Shown here one piece after another: positions 1 through 6,417 of a stretch of 21,330 bases of DNA; within the stretch, counting starts at the first letter, position 1; every line of letters starts with the position of its first letter. The notes under the pieces were generated by a model. That model searched no databases, was not told where the DNA came from, and saw nothing but the letters and a program-made list of their open reading frames with translations. Made by a program: the position numbers and the translations under genes. The DNA is taken from contig DBOG01000039.1 of assembly GCA_002299915.1 (NCBI GenBank), positions 1 through 21,330 on the forward strand, given 5' to 3'. Source of the DNA: Proteobacteria bacterium UBA652. Its GTDB lineage: Bacteria; Pseudomonadota; Gammaproteobacteria; Nitrosococcales; Methylophagaceae.

Positions 1-308
1 GTGGCGTTCAAGGTACATTACAGCGTTATAAAGAACTAAAAGATATTATTGCGATTTTGGGTATGGATGAGCTATCTGAAGAAGATAAATTAACCGTATC
101 ACGCGCTCGTAAAATTCAACGTTTCTTATCACAACCGTTCTTCGTTGCCGAAGTATTCACCGGTAGCCCAGGCAAGTATGTGGCATTGAAAGATACTTTA
201 GCTGGATTTAAAGGTATCTTAAATGGCGATTATGATGCGCTACCAGAACAAGCGTTCTACATGGTGGGTGTAATTGAAGAAGCAGTGGAAAAAGCGAAAA
301 CGCTGTAA
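1..308 (+). CDS. atpD: F1F0 ATP synthase subunit beta, C-terminal end (partial)
   Basis: This is the last ~101 codons of the catalytic beta subunit of F1, the cytoplasmic part of ATP synthase. It is read in the frame starting at base 3 and its beginning lies before the window. The visible protein begins GVQGTLQRYKELKDIIAILG, then MDELSEEDKLTV, RARKIQRFLSQPFFVAEVFTG and a C-terminus in EEAVEKAKTL. The segment containing DELSEEDK carries the DELSEED motif of beta subunits, the lever that contacts the rotating gamma subunit. The nucleotide-binding P-loop would lie upstream and is not seen. atpC follows after 18 nt, as expected for the end of an atp operon. The identification is secure; the start shown is only the window edge. 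Confidence 0.97.
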   Translation, partial: GVQGTLQRYKELKDIIAILGMDELSEEDKLTVSRARKIQRFLSQPFFVAEVFTGSPGKYVALKDTLAGFKGILNGDYDALPEQAFYMVGVIEEAVEKAKTL

Positions 309-326
309 GTTTTCAGGAGATAAACG

Positions 327-755
327 ATGGCGAATACACTACATGTTGATATTGTAAGTTCTGAAAAAGAAATTTTTTCGGGTGAGTGCGAAGCAGTGTT
401 TGTTTCAGCATTAATGGGTGAATTAGGGATCTATCCACGCCACACACCATTGCTTACCAGCTTGAAGCCGGGTGAAGTGCGGGTGTTAATTGATGGCAAA
501 GAAGAACAGTTCTATGTTTCTGGTGGTACGCTTGAAGTTCAGCCACATATCGTAACCATTTTGGCTGATACCGCGATGCGGGCGGGAGATGTTGATGAAG
601 CAGCTGCTTTGGCCGCTAAAGCCGATGCAGAGCGTGCGATTAGCGATGGTGATGCCACAGTAGGCTTGGCAGAAGCACAAGCTAAAATGGCAGAAGCAAT
701 GGCACAACTTCGTAGCATTGAACGGATGAGAAAAACAGGTGGCGGTAGCCACTAA
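327..755 (+). CDS. atpC: F1F0 ATP synthase subunit epsilon
   Basis: This is the epsilon subunit of the F1 central stalk, which couples rotation to catalysis and inhibits ATP hydrolysis. The 142-residue length is normal for the family. Residues 1-85 form the beta-sandwich domain (LHVDIVSSEKEIFSGE near the start, then GELGIYPRHTPLLTSLKPGEVR). The Ala-rich C-terminal part (roughly residues 88-135) is the two-helix inhibitory hairpin. A strong ribosome binding site, AGGAGAT, lies 6 nt before the ATG at 327. It is the last gene of the atp operon, directly after atpD, and is followed by a rho-independent terminator at 784-808. Nothing is odd about it. Confidence 0.97.
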   Translation: MANTLHVDIVSSEKEIFSGECEAVFVSALMGELGIYPRHTPLLTSLKPGEVRVLIDGKEEQFYVSGGTLEVQPHIVTILADTAMRAGDVDEAAALAAKADAERAISDGDATVGLAEAQAKMAEAMAQLRSIERMRKTGGGSH

Positions 756-783
756 TAGAGCTTAAATCTTTAAAAATTAATCG

Positions 784-808
784 GCGGTCTTAATGACTGC
801 TTTTTTTT
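784..808 (+). terminator. Rho-independent terminator of the atp operon
   Basis: A 6-bp stem, GCGGTC (784-789) with GACTGC (795-800), includes one G-T wobble and closes a 5-nt TTAAT loop. Eight T residues follow directly (801-808). It lies 28 nt after atpC and 51 nt before glmU, so it should end the atp transcript. It implies that glmU has its own promoter in the short remaining gap. Confidence 0.85.
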
Positions 809-859
809 GCGGGTAATTTGTTAGAATAGATAGAATTAACCCTTGGAAGTATAAGTTTT

Positions 860-2230
860 ATGTCGTTAAGCATCGTAGTCCTTGCCGCTGGCAAGGGCAG
901 TAGAATGAAATCAGCTCTTCCGAAAATTATGCACACATTAGCAGAAAAAACACTGCTTGAACATGTGATTGATACGGCACAAGGCCTGTCACCACAAAAT
1001 ATGGCCGTGGTGTGTGGTAATGGTGTTGATCGAGTATTACCGTTCTTAAATGAAAAAAACATTACGTCAGTTATACAACATGAGCAGTTAGGCACAGGAC
1101 ATGCTGTGATGCAAGCCGAAGCTGAGTTTGCAGGGACTGATCAGGTGTTAGTGCTCTATGCTGATGTGCCATTAACGCAGCAATCAACTTTAAATGCTTT
1201 GCTTAATTGTGGTGATGTACAGAGTTTGCGGATCTTAACTACTCAGCTGGCCGATCCAACAGGCTATGGGCGGATTGTACGTAATGATGCGGGACAAGTG
1301 ACGTGCATTACAGAGCAAAAAGATGCGGATGCGGCCACGCTGGCGATTCAAGAAGTGAATAGTGGCATTATGGTGTTGCCTTGTGACTGGCTGCAAGCTG
1401 CGCTACCAAAGCTGTCAAATCAAAATGCCCAAGGAGAATATTACTTAACGGATTTGGTTGCTCTAGCGGTGGTAGACGGCATTACAATTTCCACAGTCTG
1501 TTGTGAAGATAATGCCCAAGTGGCGGGTGTGAATAATCGCCAGCAATTGGCGTATTTAGAGCGTGAATATCAACTACGACAGGCACAGGACTTAATGGCG
1601 CAAGGCGTGACATTAATGGATCCTGCGCGCTTTGATCTACGTGGTGAAGTTGAAGTGGGTGAAGACATCACGATTGATGTGAATGTCATTCTGGCAGGTA
1701 AGGTTGTATTAGGTAATAACGTGAAAATTGGTGCTAATTGCGTGATCACGAATGCCGTAATCGGTGCGGGCACAGAAATCTTGCCGAATTGTGTGTTGGA
1801 AGAATGCACGATTGGTGAGAATACAAATATCGGGCCTTTTGCTCGGATCAGACCTGGCTCGGTATTAGCGGATGAAGCAAAAATTGGTAATTTCGTTGAA
1901 ACTAAAAATGCCCATATTGGGCTGGGTTCAAAAGTGAATCATTTGAGCTATATTGGGGATACGGACATGGGCGCGGGCGTGAATATTGGCGCGGGCACCA
2001 TTACCTGTAATTATGATGGCGCGAATAAACATCGCACTACGATTGGTGATAATGCCTTTATTGGATCAGATAGCCAGTTAGTGGCGCCGGTGACGGTGGG
2101 AGAAGGCGCAACGGTGGCAGCAGGTACAACACTGCGCAAAGATGCCGCTGCCAACGCCTTAACGCTAACAAAAAGTGATCAACGTAGCTTATCGGGCTGG
2201 AAGCGCCCAATTAAAAAGGATCAAAAATAA
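860..2230 (+). CDS. glmU: Bifunctional UDP-GlcNAc pyrophosphorylase / glucosamine-1-P acetyltransferase
   Basis: GlmU makes UDP-N-acetylglucosamine for peptidoglycan and LPS in the cytoplasm. It acetylates glucosamine-1-phosphate and then transfers UMP. The 456-residue length matches the E. coli enzyme. The N-terminal pyrophosphorylase domain (about 1-230) opens with VVLAAGKGSRM and LPK, the nucleotide-binding signature; GTGHAVMQA and LYADVPL are also present. From about residue 250 the left-handed beta-helix acetyltransferase domain shows hexapeptide-type repeats (IGANCVI, IGPFARIRPGSVL, GAGTITCNYDGANKH). A GGAAG sequence lies upstream of the ATG. Its stop overlaps the glmS start by one base (TAATG), an arrangement for translational coupling, but here the partner is broken. 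The gene itself looks intact. Confidence 0.97.
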   Translation: MSLSIVVLAAGKGSRMKSALPKIMHTLAEKTLLEHVIDTAQGLSPQNMAVVCGNGVDRVLPFLNEKNITSVIQHEQLGTGHAVMQAEAEFAGTDQVLVLYADVPLTQQSTLNALLNCGDVQSLRILTTQLADPTGYGRIVRNDAGQVTCITEQKDADAATLAIQEVNSGIMVLPCDWLQAALPKLSNQNAQGEYYLTDLVALAVVDGITISTVCCEDNAQVAGVNNRQQLAYLEREYQLRQAQDLMAQGVTLMDPARFDLRGEVEVGEDITIDVNVILAGKVVLGNNVKIGANCVITNAVIGAGTEILPNCVLEECTIGENTNIGPFARIRPGSVLADEAKIGNFVETKNAHIGLGSKVNHLSYIGDTDMGAGVNIGAGTITCNYDGANKHRTTIGDNAFIGSDSQLVAPVTVGEGATVAAGTTLRKDAAANALTLTKSDQRSLSGWKRPIKKDQK

Positions 2231-2521
2231 TGTGTGGTATCGTTGGCGCGGTCGCACAGCGGGATGTTATCCCCATTTTATTGGCAGGATTGCAACGGTT
2301 AGAATACCGCGGCTATGATTCGGCAGGCGTGGTGGTGGTCGATAAGAATGGCACATTAGAACGCGGGCGACGGATTGGTAAAATTGGAGGATTAAAAACA
2401 GCCTGTGAAGGAATAGAGATCTCGGGACGGCATTGCCCATACGCGTTGGGCAACACATGGCACACCTACTGAGAAAAATGCGCATCCCCATATTGCGAAA
2501 AATAGTGTGGCGGTTAAATAG
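2230..2521 (+). pseudogene. glmS: glmS remnant: 5' stub of glucosamine-6-phosphate synthase, frameshifted and truncated
   Basis: Intact GlmS is about 610 residues and makes glucosamine-6-phosphate from fructose-6-P and glutamine. Here only the start of the glutaminase domain remains. MCGIVGAVAQRDVIPILLAG and LQRLEYRGYDSAG are read in the first frame, with the catalytic Cys at position 2. Around 2425-2430 the homology jumps by +1 to the frame containing GIAHTRWATHGTPTEKNAHP, a hallmark GlmS segment, so one base was gained or two were lost. In the original frame translation ends at 2472. In the shifted frame similarity runs to about AKNSVAV, where the family would continue towards VHNGIIENY, and a TAG closes it at 2519-2521. 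The isomerase domains are absent. It overlaps glmU by one base, so this is the ancestral locus. A sequencing error could explain the frameshift but not the truncation. Confidence 0.93.
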
Positions 2522-2554
2522 TCGGCATTTAGGCTTAATAATAAAGAGATAAAA

Positions 2555-4171
2555 TTGGAATCCATACTTTCATCAATTGACTATAAAGATCCTATCTGGA
2601 TTACGATCGCCTTTTTGTTTGGGGCGCTCAGTCGTGGTATCGGTTTGCCACCGCTTGTTGGATTTCTGGTTGCCGGGTTTATTCTGAATGCTTTCGGCGT
2701 AGCCGGTGGGTATTTTCTAAATGAAATGGCAGATATTGGGATTGCACTCCTGCTTTTTACAATTGGTTTAAAGCTGAAATTGAAAGACTTATTAAAGATA
2801 GAAATATGGGGCACGGCACTCTCGCATATGCTTATTTTTAGTTTGGTTTCTGTCGGCATACTTTTATTTTTGAAACAACTTGGGTTACCCTTATTCAACC
2901 AATTATCAGTGATACATGCGTTTATTATTGGTTTTGCATTGTCTTTTTCAAGCACGGTATTTGTGGTCAAGGCACTGGATGAGCGAGGCGATTTTCTCTC
3001 ATGTTATGGTCAGATTGCGGTTGGCGTTTTGATTATTCAGGACTTGATTGCAGTTTTATATTTAGGCGTGTCCGCTACAAAAATCCCCTCAATTTGGGCT
3101 GTTGGTTTAATTTTGCTTATTTTTATTGGGCGACCTTTGATTATCAAGTTGTCGACTAAAGTGGGCCATGGAGAATTGTTATTGTTATTTGGTTTATCAA
3201 TGGCATTGGGCGGTTCGGCTCTCTTTGAAGCTGTAGACATGAAGGCAGACTTGGGCGCACTCGTGTTTGGTATATTATTGGCAAACACGCCCAAAGCAGA
3301 TGAATTGTCGAAAGCATTACTAAGCGTTAAGGAGCTGTTTTTAATTGGCTTCTTTTTGAGTATTGGAATGGCAGGATTACCAGATTTAACCACCTTTATG
3401 GCTGTTTTCATCTTACTGCTATTATTGGCATTTAAAAGTGGTTTATTTTTCTGGTTGATATCAAAATTTAGGGTGCGCACGTTTCTCGCTAGCAAATCAT
3501 CATTGGCATTGGGAAATTATAGTGAGTTTGGCTTAATCGTACTGGTGGTCGCCGTCTCGCAAGGCTGGGTTGCGAATGACTGGTTAGTGGTGATGGCGGT
3601 ATTGGTTGCTGCTTCTTTTGTGATTTCTTCGATAGCAAACCAATATAGTGACAATATCTATTTTCGATTTCAGGATAAACTGAAAAAACATCAACACCCC
3701 TCCGTTTCAGCAACCACGACCGATATTGATTTAACTAATATCGGTATATTGATTTGCGGAATGGGTCGAATTGGTGGGGGTGCTTATGATCAATTAAGTG
3801 AAGATAATAATGTCGTCGGTTTGGATTTTGATACGGGGATCGTTGCGTCGCAATTAGAGCAAGGAAGGCAGACATATTATGCGAATATCAGTAGCTCATA
3901 TTTTTGGTCTCAACTCGATATAAAAAATAGCGAGATAGAATGGGTTTTATTGTGTTCCCCCAATGTTGATACCAATAAAGCAGCTGCAAAATTTATGAGG
4001 AATTGGGGTTTTAAGGGTAATATAAGCGCGACCTCTGTTTATCTAGATGAACAGGAAGAATTAATAGAAAATGGCGTTGATACGGTTTTCAATATTTATG
4101 CTGAAGCGGGAACGGGTTTGGCGTTGCATGGCCAAAAATCCTTATCAAAAAGTGAAAAAACCACATCATAA
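2555..4171 (+). CDS. Kef/CPA2-type cation:proton antiporter with C-terminal NAD-binding domain
   Basis: This is an inner-membrane monovalent cation/H+ antiporter of the CPA2 (KefB/YbaL-like) class; the ion, K+ or Na+, cannot be decided from sequence. The 538-residue protein has about twelve hydrophobic segments over residues 14-380, starting with PIWITIAFLFGALSRGIGLP. The family-typical pair Q162-D163 sits in LIIQDLIAVLYLG. From about residue 397 a TrkA-N Rossmann domain is visible: ILICGMGRIGGG with the glycine motif at 402-407, then VVGLDFD, for NAD(H) regulation. The start is taken as TTG at 2555, because an AAAGAG site lies 6-7 nt upstream and the first membrane segment follows closely. 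It begins 33 nt after the glmS remnant and heads the cluster that ends with nhaA. The start codon is the least certain part. Confidence 0.88.
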   Translation: MESILSSIDYKDPIWITIAFLFGALSRGIGLPPLVGFLVAGFILNAFGVAGGYFLNEMADIGIALLLFTIGLKLKLKDLLKIEIWGTALSHMLIFSLVSVGILLFLKQLGLPLFNQLSVIHAFIIGFALSFSSTVFVVKALDERGDFLSCYGQIAVGVLIIQDLIAVLYLGVSATKIPSIWAVGLILLIFIGRPLIIKLSTKVGHGELLLLFGLSMALGGSALFEAVDMKADLGALVFGILLANTPKADELSKALLSVKELFLIGFFLSIGMAGLPDLTTFMAVFILLLLLAFKSGLFFWLISKFRVRTFLASKSSLALGNYSEFGLIVLVVAVSQGWVANDWLVVMAVLVAASFVISSIANQYSDNIYFRFQDKLKKHQHPSVSATTTDIDLTNIGILICGMGRIGGGAYDQLSEDNNVVGLDFDTGIVASQLEQGRQTYYANISSSYFWSQLDIKNSEIEWVLLCSPNVDTNKAAAKFMRNWGFKGNISATSVYLDEQEELIENGVDTVFNIYAEAGTGLALHGQKSLSKSEKTTS

Positions 4172-4278
4172 TGCAACTTTTCTCAGCAGGAGTTGCCAAA
4201 TCCCATGCATCATTTCACCCATTACCGCAGGGTTCGGATGCGTCGTTCAAGCAGCGGTTTAAATACTATGGAGAATAA
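4171..4278 (+). CDS. Short ORF (35 aa) overlapping the end of the antiporter gene; may not be a real gene
   Basis: An ATG at 4171-4173 overlaps the antiporter stop (TAATG) and opens a 35-codon frame ending at TAA 4276-4278. That is 2 nt before the ATG of the nickel superoxide dismutase. The peptide begins MQLFSAGVAK and ends KQRFKYYGE; I recognise no family, and it has no clear membrane segment. In favour: the stop-start overlap is the coupling arrangement also used by hemX-hemY and glmU-glmS here, and the frame fills the gap almost exactly. Against: it is very short, and such an overlap arises easily by chance. It could be a translated leader that couples sodN to the antiporter, a tiny protein, or chance. 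Confidence 0.3.
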   Translation: MQLFSAGVAKSHASFHPLPQGSDASFKQRFKYYGE

Positions 4279-4280
4279 TT

Positions 4281-4739
4281 ATGAAACAACTTAAAAATAC
4301 ACTATTTTCAATCACTTTCCTGATGGCGGCGGCGATGCTGCCACAGCAAGCATTTGCGCATTGTCAGATCCCGTGTGGAATTTTTGATGATCATGCGCGT
4401 GTTCAAGCTATGCTTGAAGATACCACCACTGTTGAGAAATCAGTTAAGTTAATTGTTGAATTATCAGGCAAGACAGATGCACAATCTCAAAATCAGATCG
4501 TTAGATGGGTGATGAATAAAGAAAAACATGCACAAAACATTATTGCAACGATTAGCGATTATTTTCTAACACAACGCGTCAAACTAAGCCAAAAAGACTA
4601 TGCAGAACGGTTGGCAAAACATCATGCAGTGATGATTGCAGCAATGAAAGCCAAACAGAATGCGGATCTAAATTCGGTGAACAGTCTCAAGCAAAGCATT
4701 GAGGCATTATCTCTTTACTATCCGGAGCATAAACACTAA
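4281..4739 (+). CDS. sodN: Nickel superoxide dismutase with Sec signal peptide (exported)
   Basis: It dismutates superoxide to oxygen and hydrogen peroxide with a Ni centre. The 152-residue precursor has a signal peptide (residues 1-26: basic start MKQLKN, hydrophobic core, QQAFA end). The mature protein then starts with the nickel hook HCQIPCGIFDD: His1 (amine and imidazole), Cys2 and Cys6 are the known ligands. The body carries the NiSOD-type segment QNQIVRWVMNKEKHA and SDYFLTQRVK. The mature 126 residues compare with about 117 in Streptomyces. Hook residue 9, usually Tyr, is Phe here. Ribosome site GGAG lies 7 nt before the ATG. No sodX maturase gene is visible; cleavage by signal peptidase I would itself free His1 (inference). 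It is surrounded by ion antiporters. Confidence 0.92.
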   Translation: MKQLKNTLFSITFLMAAAMLPQQAFAHCQIPCGIFDDHARVQAMLEDTTTVEKSVKLIVELSGKTDAQSQNQIVRWVMNKEKHAQNIIATISDYFLTQRVKLSQKDYAERLAKHHAVMIAAMKAKQNADLNSVNSLKQSIEALSLYYPEHKH

Positions 4740-4776
4740 AATTAGCGTCACTGGCAGTCGTAACGATAAATACAAA

Positions 4777-5220
4777 ATGAAAAAACACAATGAATTGCCG
4801 ACAGAGCATAACGAACCCTTACTTTCGCTACTCAATAAGGCGATTAAATTTGCCGTAAAATTTCTTGCGGTGTTGATGGTGTTGGTGATTTTCTGGGGAG
4901 TGGCCGATGTGCTATATGTTTTATACCATCAGCTGATCGCGCCGCCATTTCTGCTACTTAGTCTGTCGGATATTTTCAAAACCTTTGCTGCCTTTTTGGC
5001 CGTTTTAATTGCGATTGAAATCTATCAAAATATTGTTTTGTATTTAAGAACCGATGTTATCCCCATCAAACTGGTGATTGCAACAGCATTGATGGCGATT
5101 GCCCGAAAAGTGATTATTATTGATTTCAAAGAAATAACCCCGATGTATATTTTCGCAACAGGCTTTGTCGTTTTAGCACTAGGTATTACTTACTATTTAT
5201 TGAGTAAGGAAACAGGATGA
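4777..5220 (+). CDS. PsiE-family (phosphate-starvation-inducible) membrane protein
   Basis: This small inner-membrane protein of 147 residues resembles the PsiE family, whose molecular function is unknown. After a polar N-terminus (KKHNELPTEHNEP) come four hydrophobic stretches at roughly residues 28-52, 60-80, 95-115 and 122-142. The family-like segment FKTFAAFLAVLIAIEIYQNI, then YLRTDVIPIKLVIATALMAI and ARKVIIIDF, supports the assignment. I chose the ATG at 4777 rather than the in-frame ATG at 4699, because the latter lies inside sodN and adds a charged, unrelated stretch. No strong ribosome site precedes 4777, and sodN ends 37 nt before. Its TGA overlaps the nhaA start by 4 nt (ATGA), so the two are probably co-translated. 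Confidence 0.8.
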   Translation: MKKHNELPTEHNEPLLSLLNKAIKFAVKFLAVLMVLVIFWGVADVLYVLYHQLIAPPFLLLSLSDIFKTFAAFLAVLIAIEIYQNIVLYLRTDVIPIKLVIATALMAIARKVIIIDFKEITPMYIFATGFVVLALGITYYLLSKETG

Positions 5221-6377
5221 GGGTAATTGTAAGTGAATTTATAAAAAAAGAATCTTCAGCAGGTGTGTTGCTGATTATTGTCACGATCGTTGCGTTAATT
5301 CTACAAAACAGTGGTCTGTCCGCTGCTTACTCTGGATTTTTACACACCCATGTAGAAATACGCTTTGGTGGATTCCAGATTGCAAAACCATTACTACTGT
5401 GGGTGAATGATGGTCTAATGGCGGTATTTTTCTTCTTAATTGGTTTAGAAGTTAAACGAGAGGTGATGGAAGGGCATCTCTCATCATTCCGTCAAATCGC
5501 ATTGCCGGGTATTGCTGCGGTGGGGGGCATGGTCGTACCTGCATTGGTCTATATTGCCTTCAATCAAGGTGAATCTTTTGCGATGAAAGGTTGGGCTATC
5601 CCAACCGCCACTGATATTGCATTTGCACTTGGTGTTCTCTCTCTTCTCGGAAATCGTGTGCCCGTATCGTTAAAAATATTCTTAATGGCACTCGCTATTA
5701 TTGATGATTTGGGCGCTATTATCATTATTGCCTTATTTTATACCAGTGACTTATCAACCGTCTCGATCAGTGTTGCATCACTTGCATTGGTTGTTTTATT
5801 TGCCATGAACAGGCTTAAAGTGGCGAGAAAGGCAGCCTATATTTTAGTGGGTATGGTGCTGTGGGCCAGCGTATTAAAATCAGGCGTGCATGCCACCTTA
5901 GCAGGCGTTGCCCTTGCTTTTTTGATTCCTTTCAGCTCTGTTGGAGAAGATGGAAAAATCTTTTCGCTTGGTAAGGAAATGGAGCATGATTTGCATTATT
6001 GGGTTGCCTTTATGATTTTACCGTTATTTGCTTTTGTCAATGCAGGGGTTGATTTGAGAGGACTGTCGATGGAGGCCATGCTGACGCCGGTACCAATGGG
6101 TATTATGCTGGGTTTATTTATCGGTAAACAAGTGGGCGTATTTGGGTTTAGCTGGGTCGCGATAAAAATGGGGATTGCCTCATTGCCAGATGGCGGCAAT
6201 TGGCGGCAATTATATGGTGTCTCTATACTGACAGGTATTGGGTTTACGATGAGTTTATTCGTTGACTCCCTAGCTTTCGATAATGCCCAGATTTATGAAT
6301 ATGCCGATAAACTAGCTATTTTGCTAGGTTCATTTTTATCAGGCATTGTGGGTTATCTTGTCCTGAAAAAAGCATGA
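5217..6377 (+). CDS. nhaA: Na+/H+ antiporter NhaA
   Basis: NhaA exports Na+ (or Li+) in exchange for two protons across the inner membrane, serving salt and alkaline pH tolerance. The 386-residue length is normal for the family. About twelve hydrophobic segments are present. The key residues fall at the same numbers as in E. coli NhaA: Asp133 in PTATDIAFALGV, and the pair Asp163-Asp164 in ALAIIDDLGAIIIIALFY, which bind the ion. LLWVNDGLMAVFFFLIGLEV near residues 60-79 is also typical. An AAGGAAA site lies 5 nt before the ATG, and the start overlaps the end of the psiE-like gene by 4 nt. It is the last gene of the cluster and is followed by a terminator. No defect is visible. Confidence 0.96.
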   Translation: MRVIVSEFIKKESSAGVLLIIVTIVALILQNSGLSAAYSGFLHTHVEIRFGGFQIAKPLLLWVNDGLMAVFFFLIGLEVKREVMEGHLSSFRQIALPGIAAVGGMVVPALVYIAFNQGESFAMKGWAIPTATDIAFALGVLSLLGNRVPVSLKIFLMALAIIDDLGAIIIIALFYTSDLSTVSISVASLALVVLFAMNRLKVARKAAYILVGMVLWASVLKSGVHATLAGVALAFLIPFSSVGEDGKIFSLGKEMEHDLHYWVAFMILPLFAFVNAGVDLRGLSMEAMLTPVPMGIMLGLFIGKQVGVFGFSWVAIKMGIASLPDGGNWRQLYGVSILTGIGFTMSLFVDSLAFDNAQIYEYADKLAILLGSFLSGIVGYLVLKKA

Positions 6378-6387
6378 TAATCGGTGC

Positions 6388-6417
6388 CAACTAAACAGCG
6401 TTATTAGTTGTTTTTTT
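6388..6417 (+). terminator. Rho-independent terminator after nhaA
   Basis: CAACTAA (6388-6394) pairs perfectly with TTAGTTG (6404-6410) around a 9-nt loop, followed by seven T residues (6411-6417). The stem is AT-rich, so it is of moderate strength. It ends the plus-strand cluster, and its T tract overlaps the stop codon of the convergent degQ gene by two bases. No T tract is present on the other side, so it should not serve degQ. Confidence 0.72.

Noticed and set aside
2230..2560. Tn7-type insertion at glmS
   Set aside because: Tn7 inserts beyond the 3' end of glmS and leaves the gene intact. Here the break is within the first ~95 codons, and no Tn7 ends or tns genes are present.
4071..4262. 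63-codon plus-strand frame across the antiporter end
   Set aside because: It is an out-of-frame shadow of the antiporter 3' end, without a ribosome site or recognisable product.
4699..4776. Longer PsiE-like start inside sodN
   Set aside because: It adds 26 residues unlike the family, read from sodN coding sequence out of frame; the ATG at 4777 gives a sensible N-terminus.
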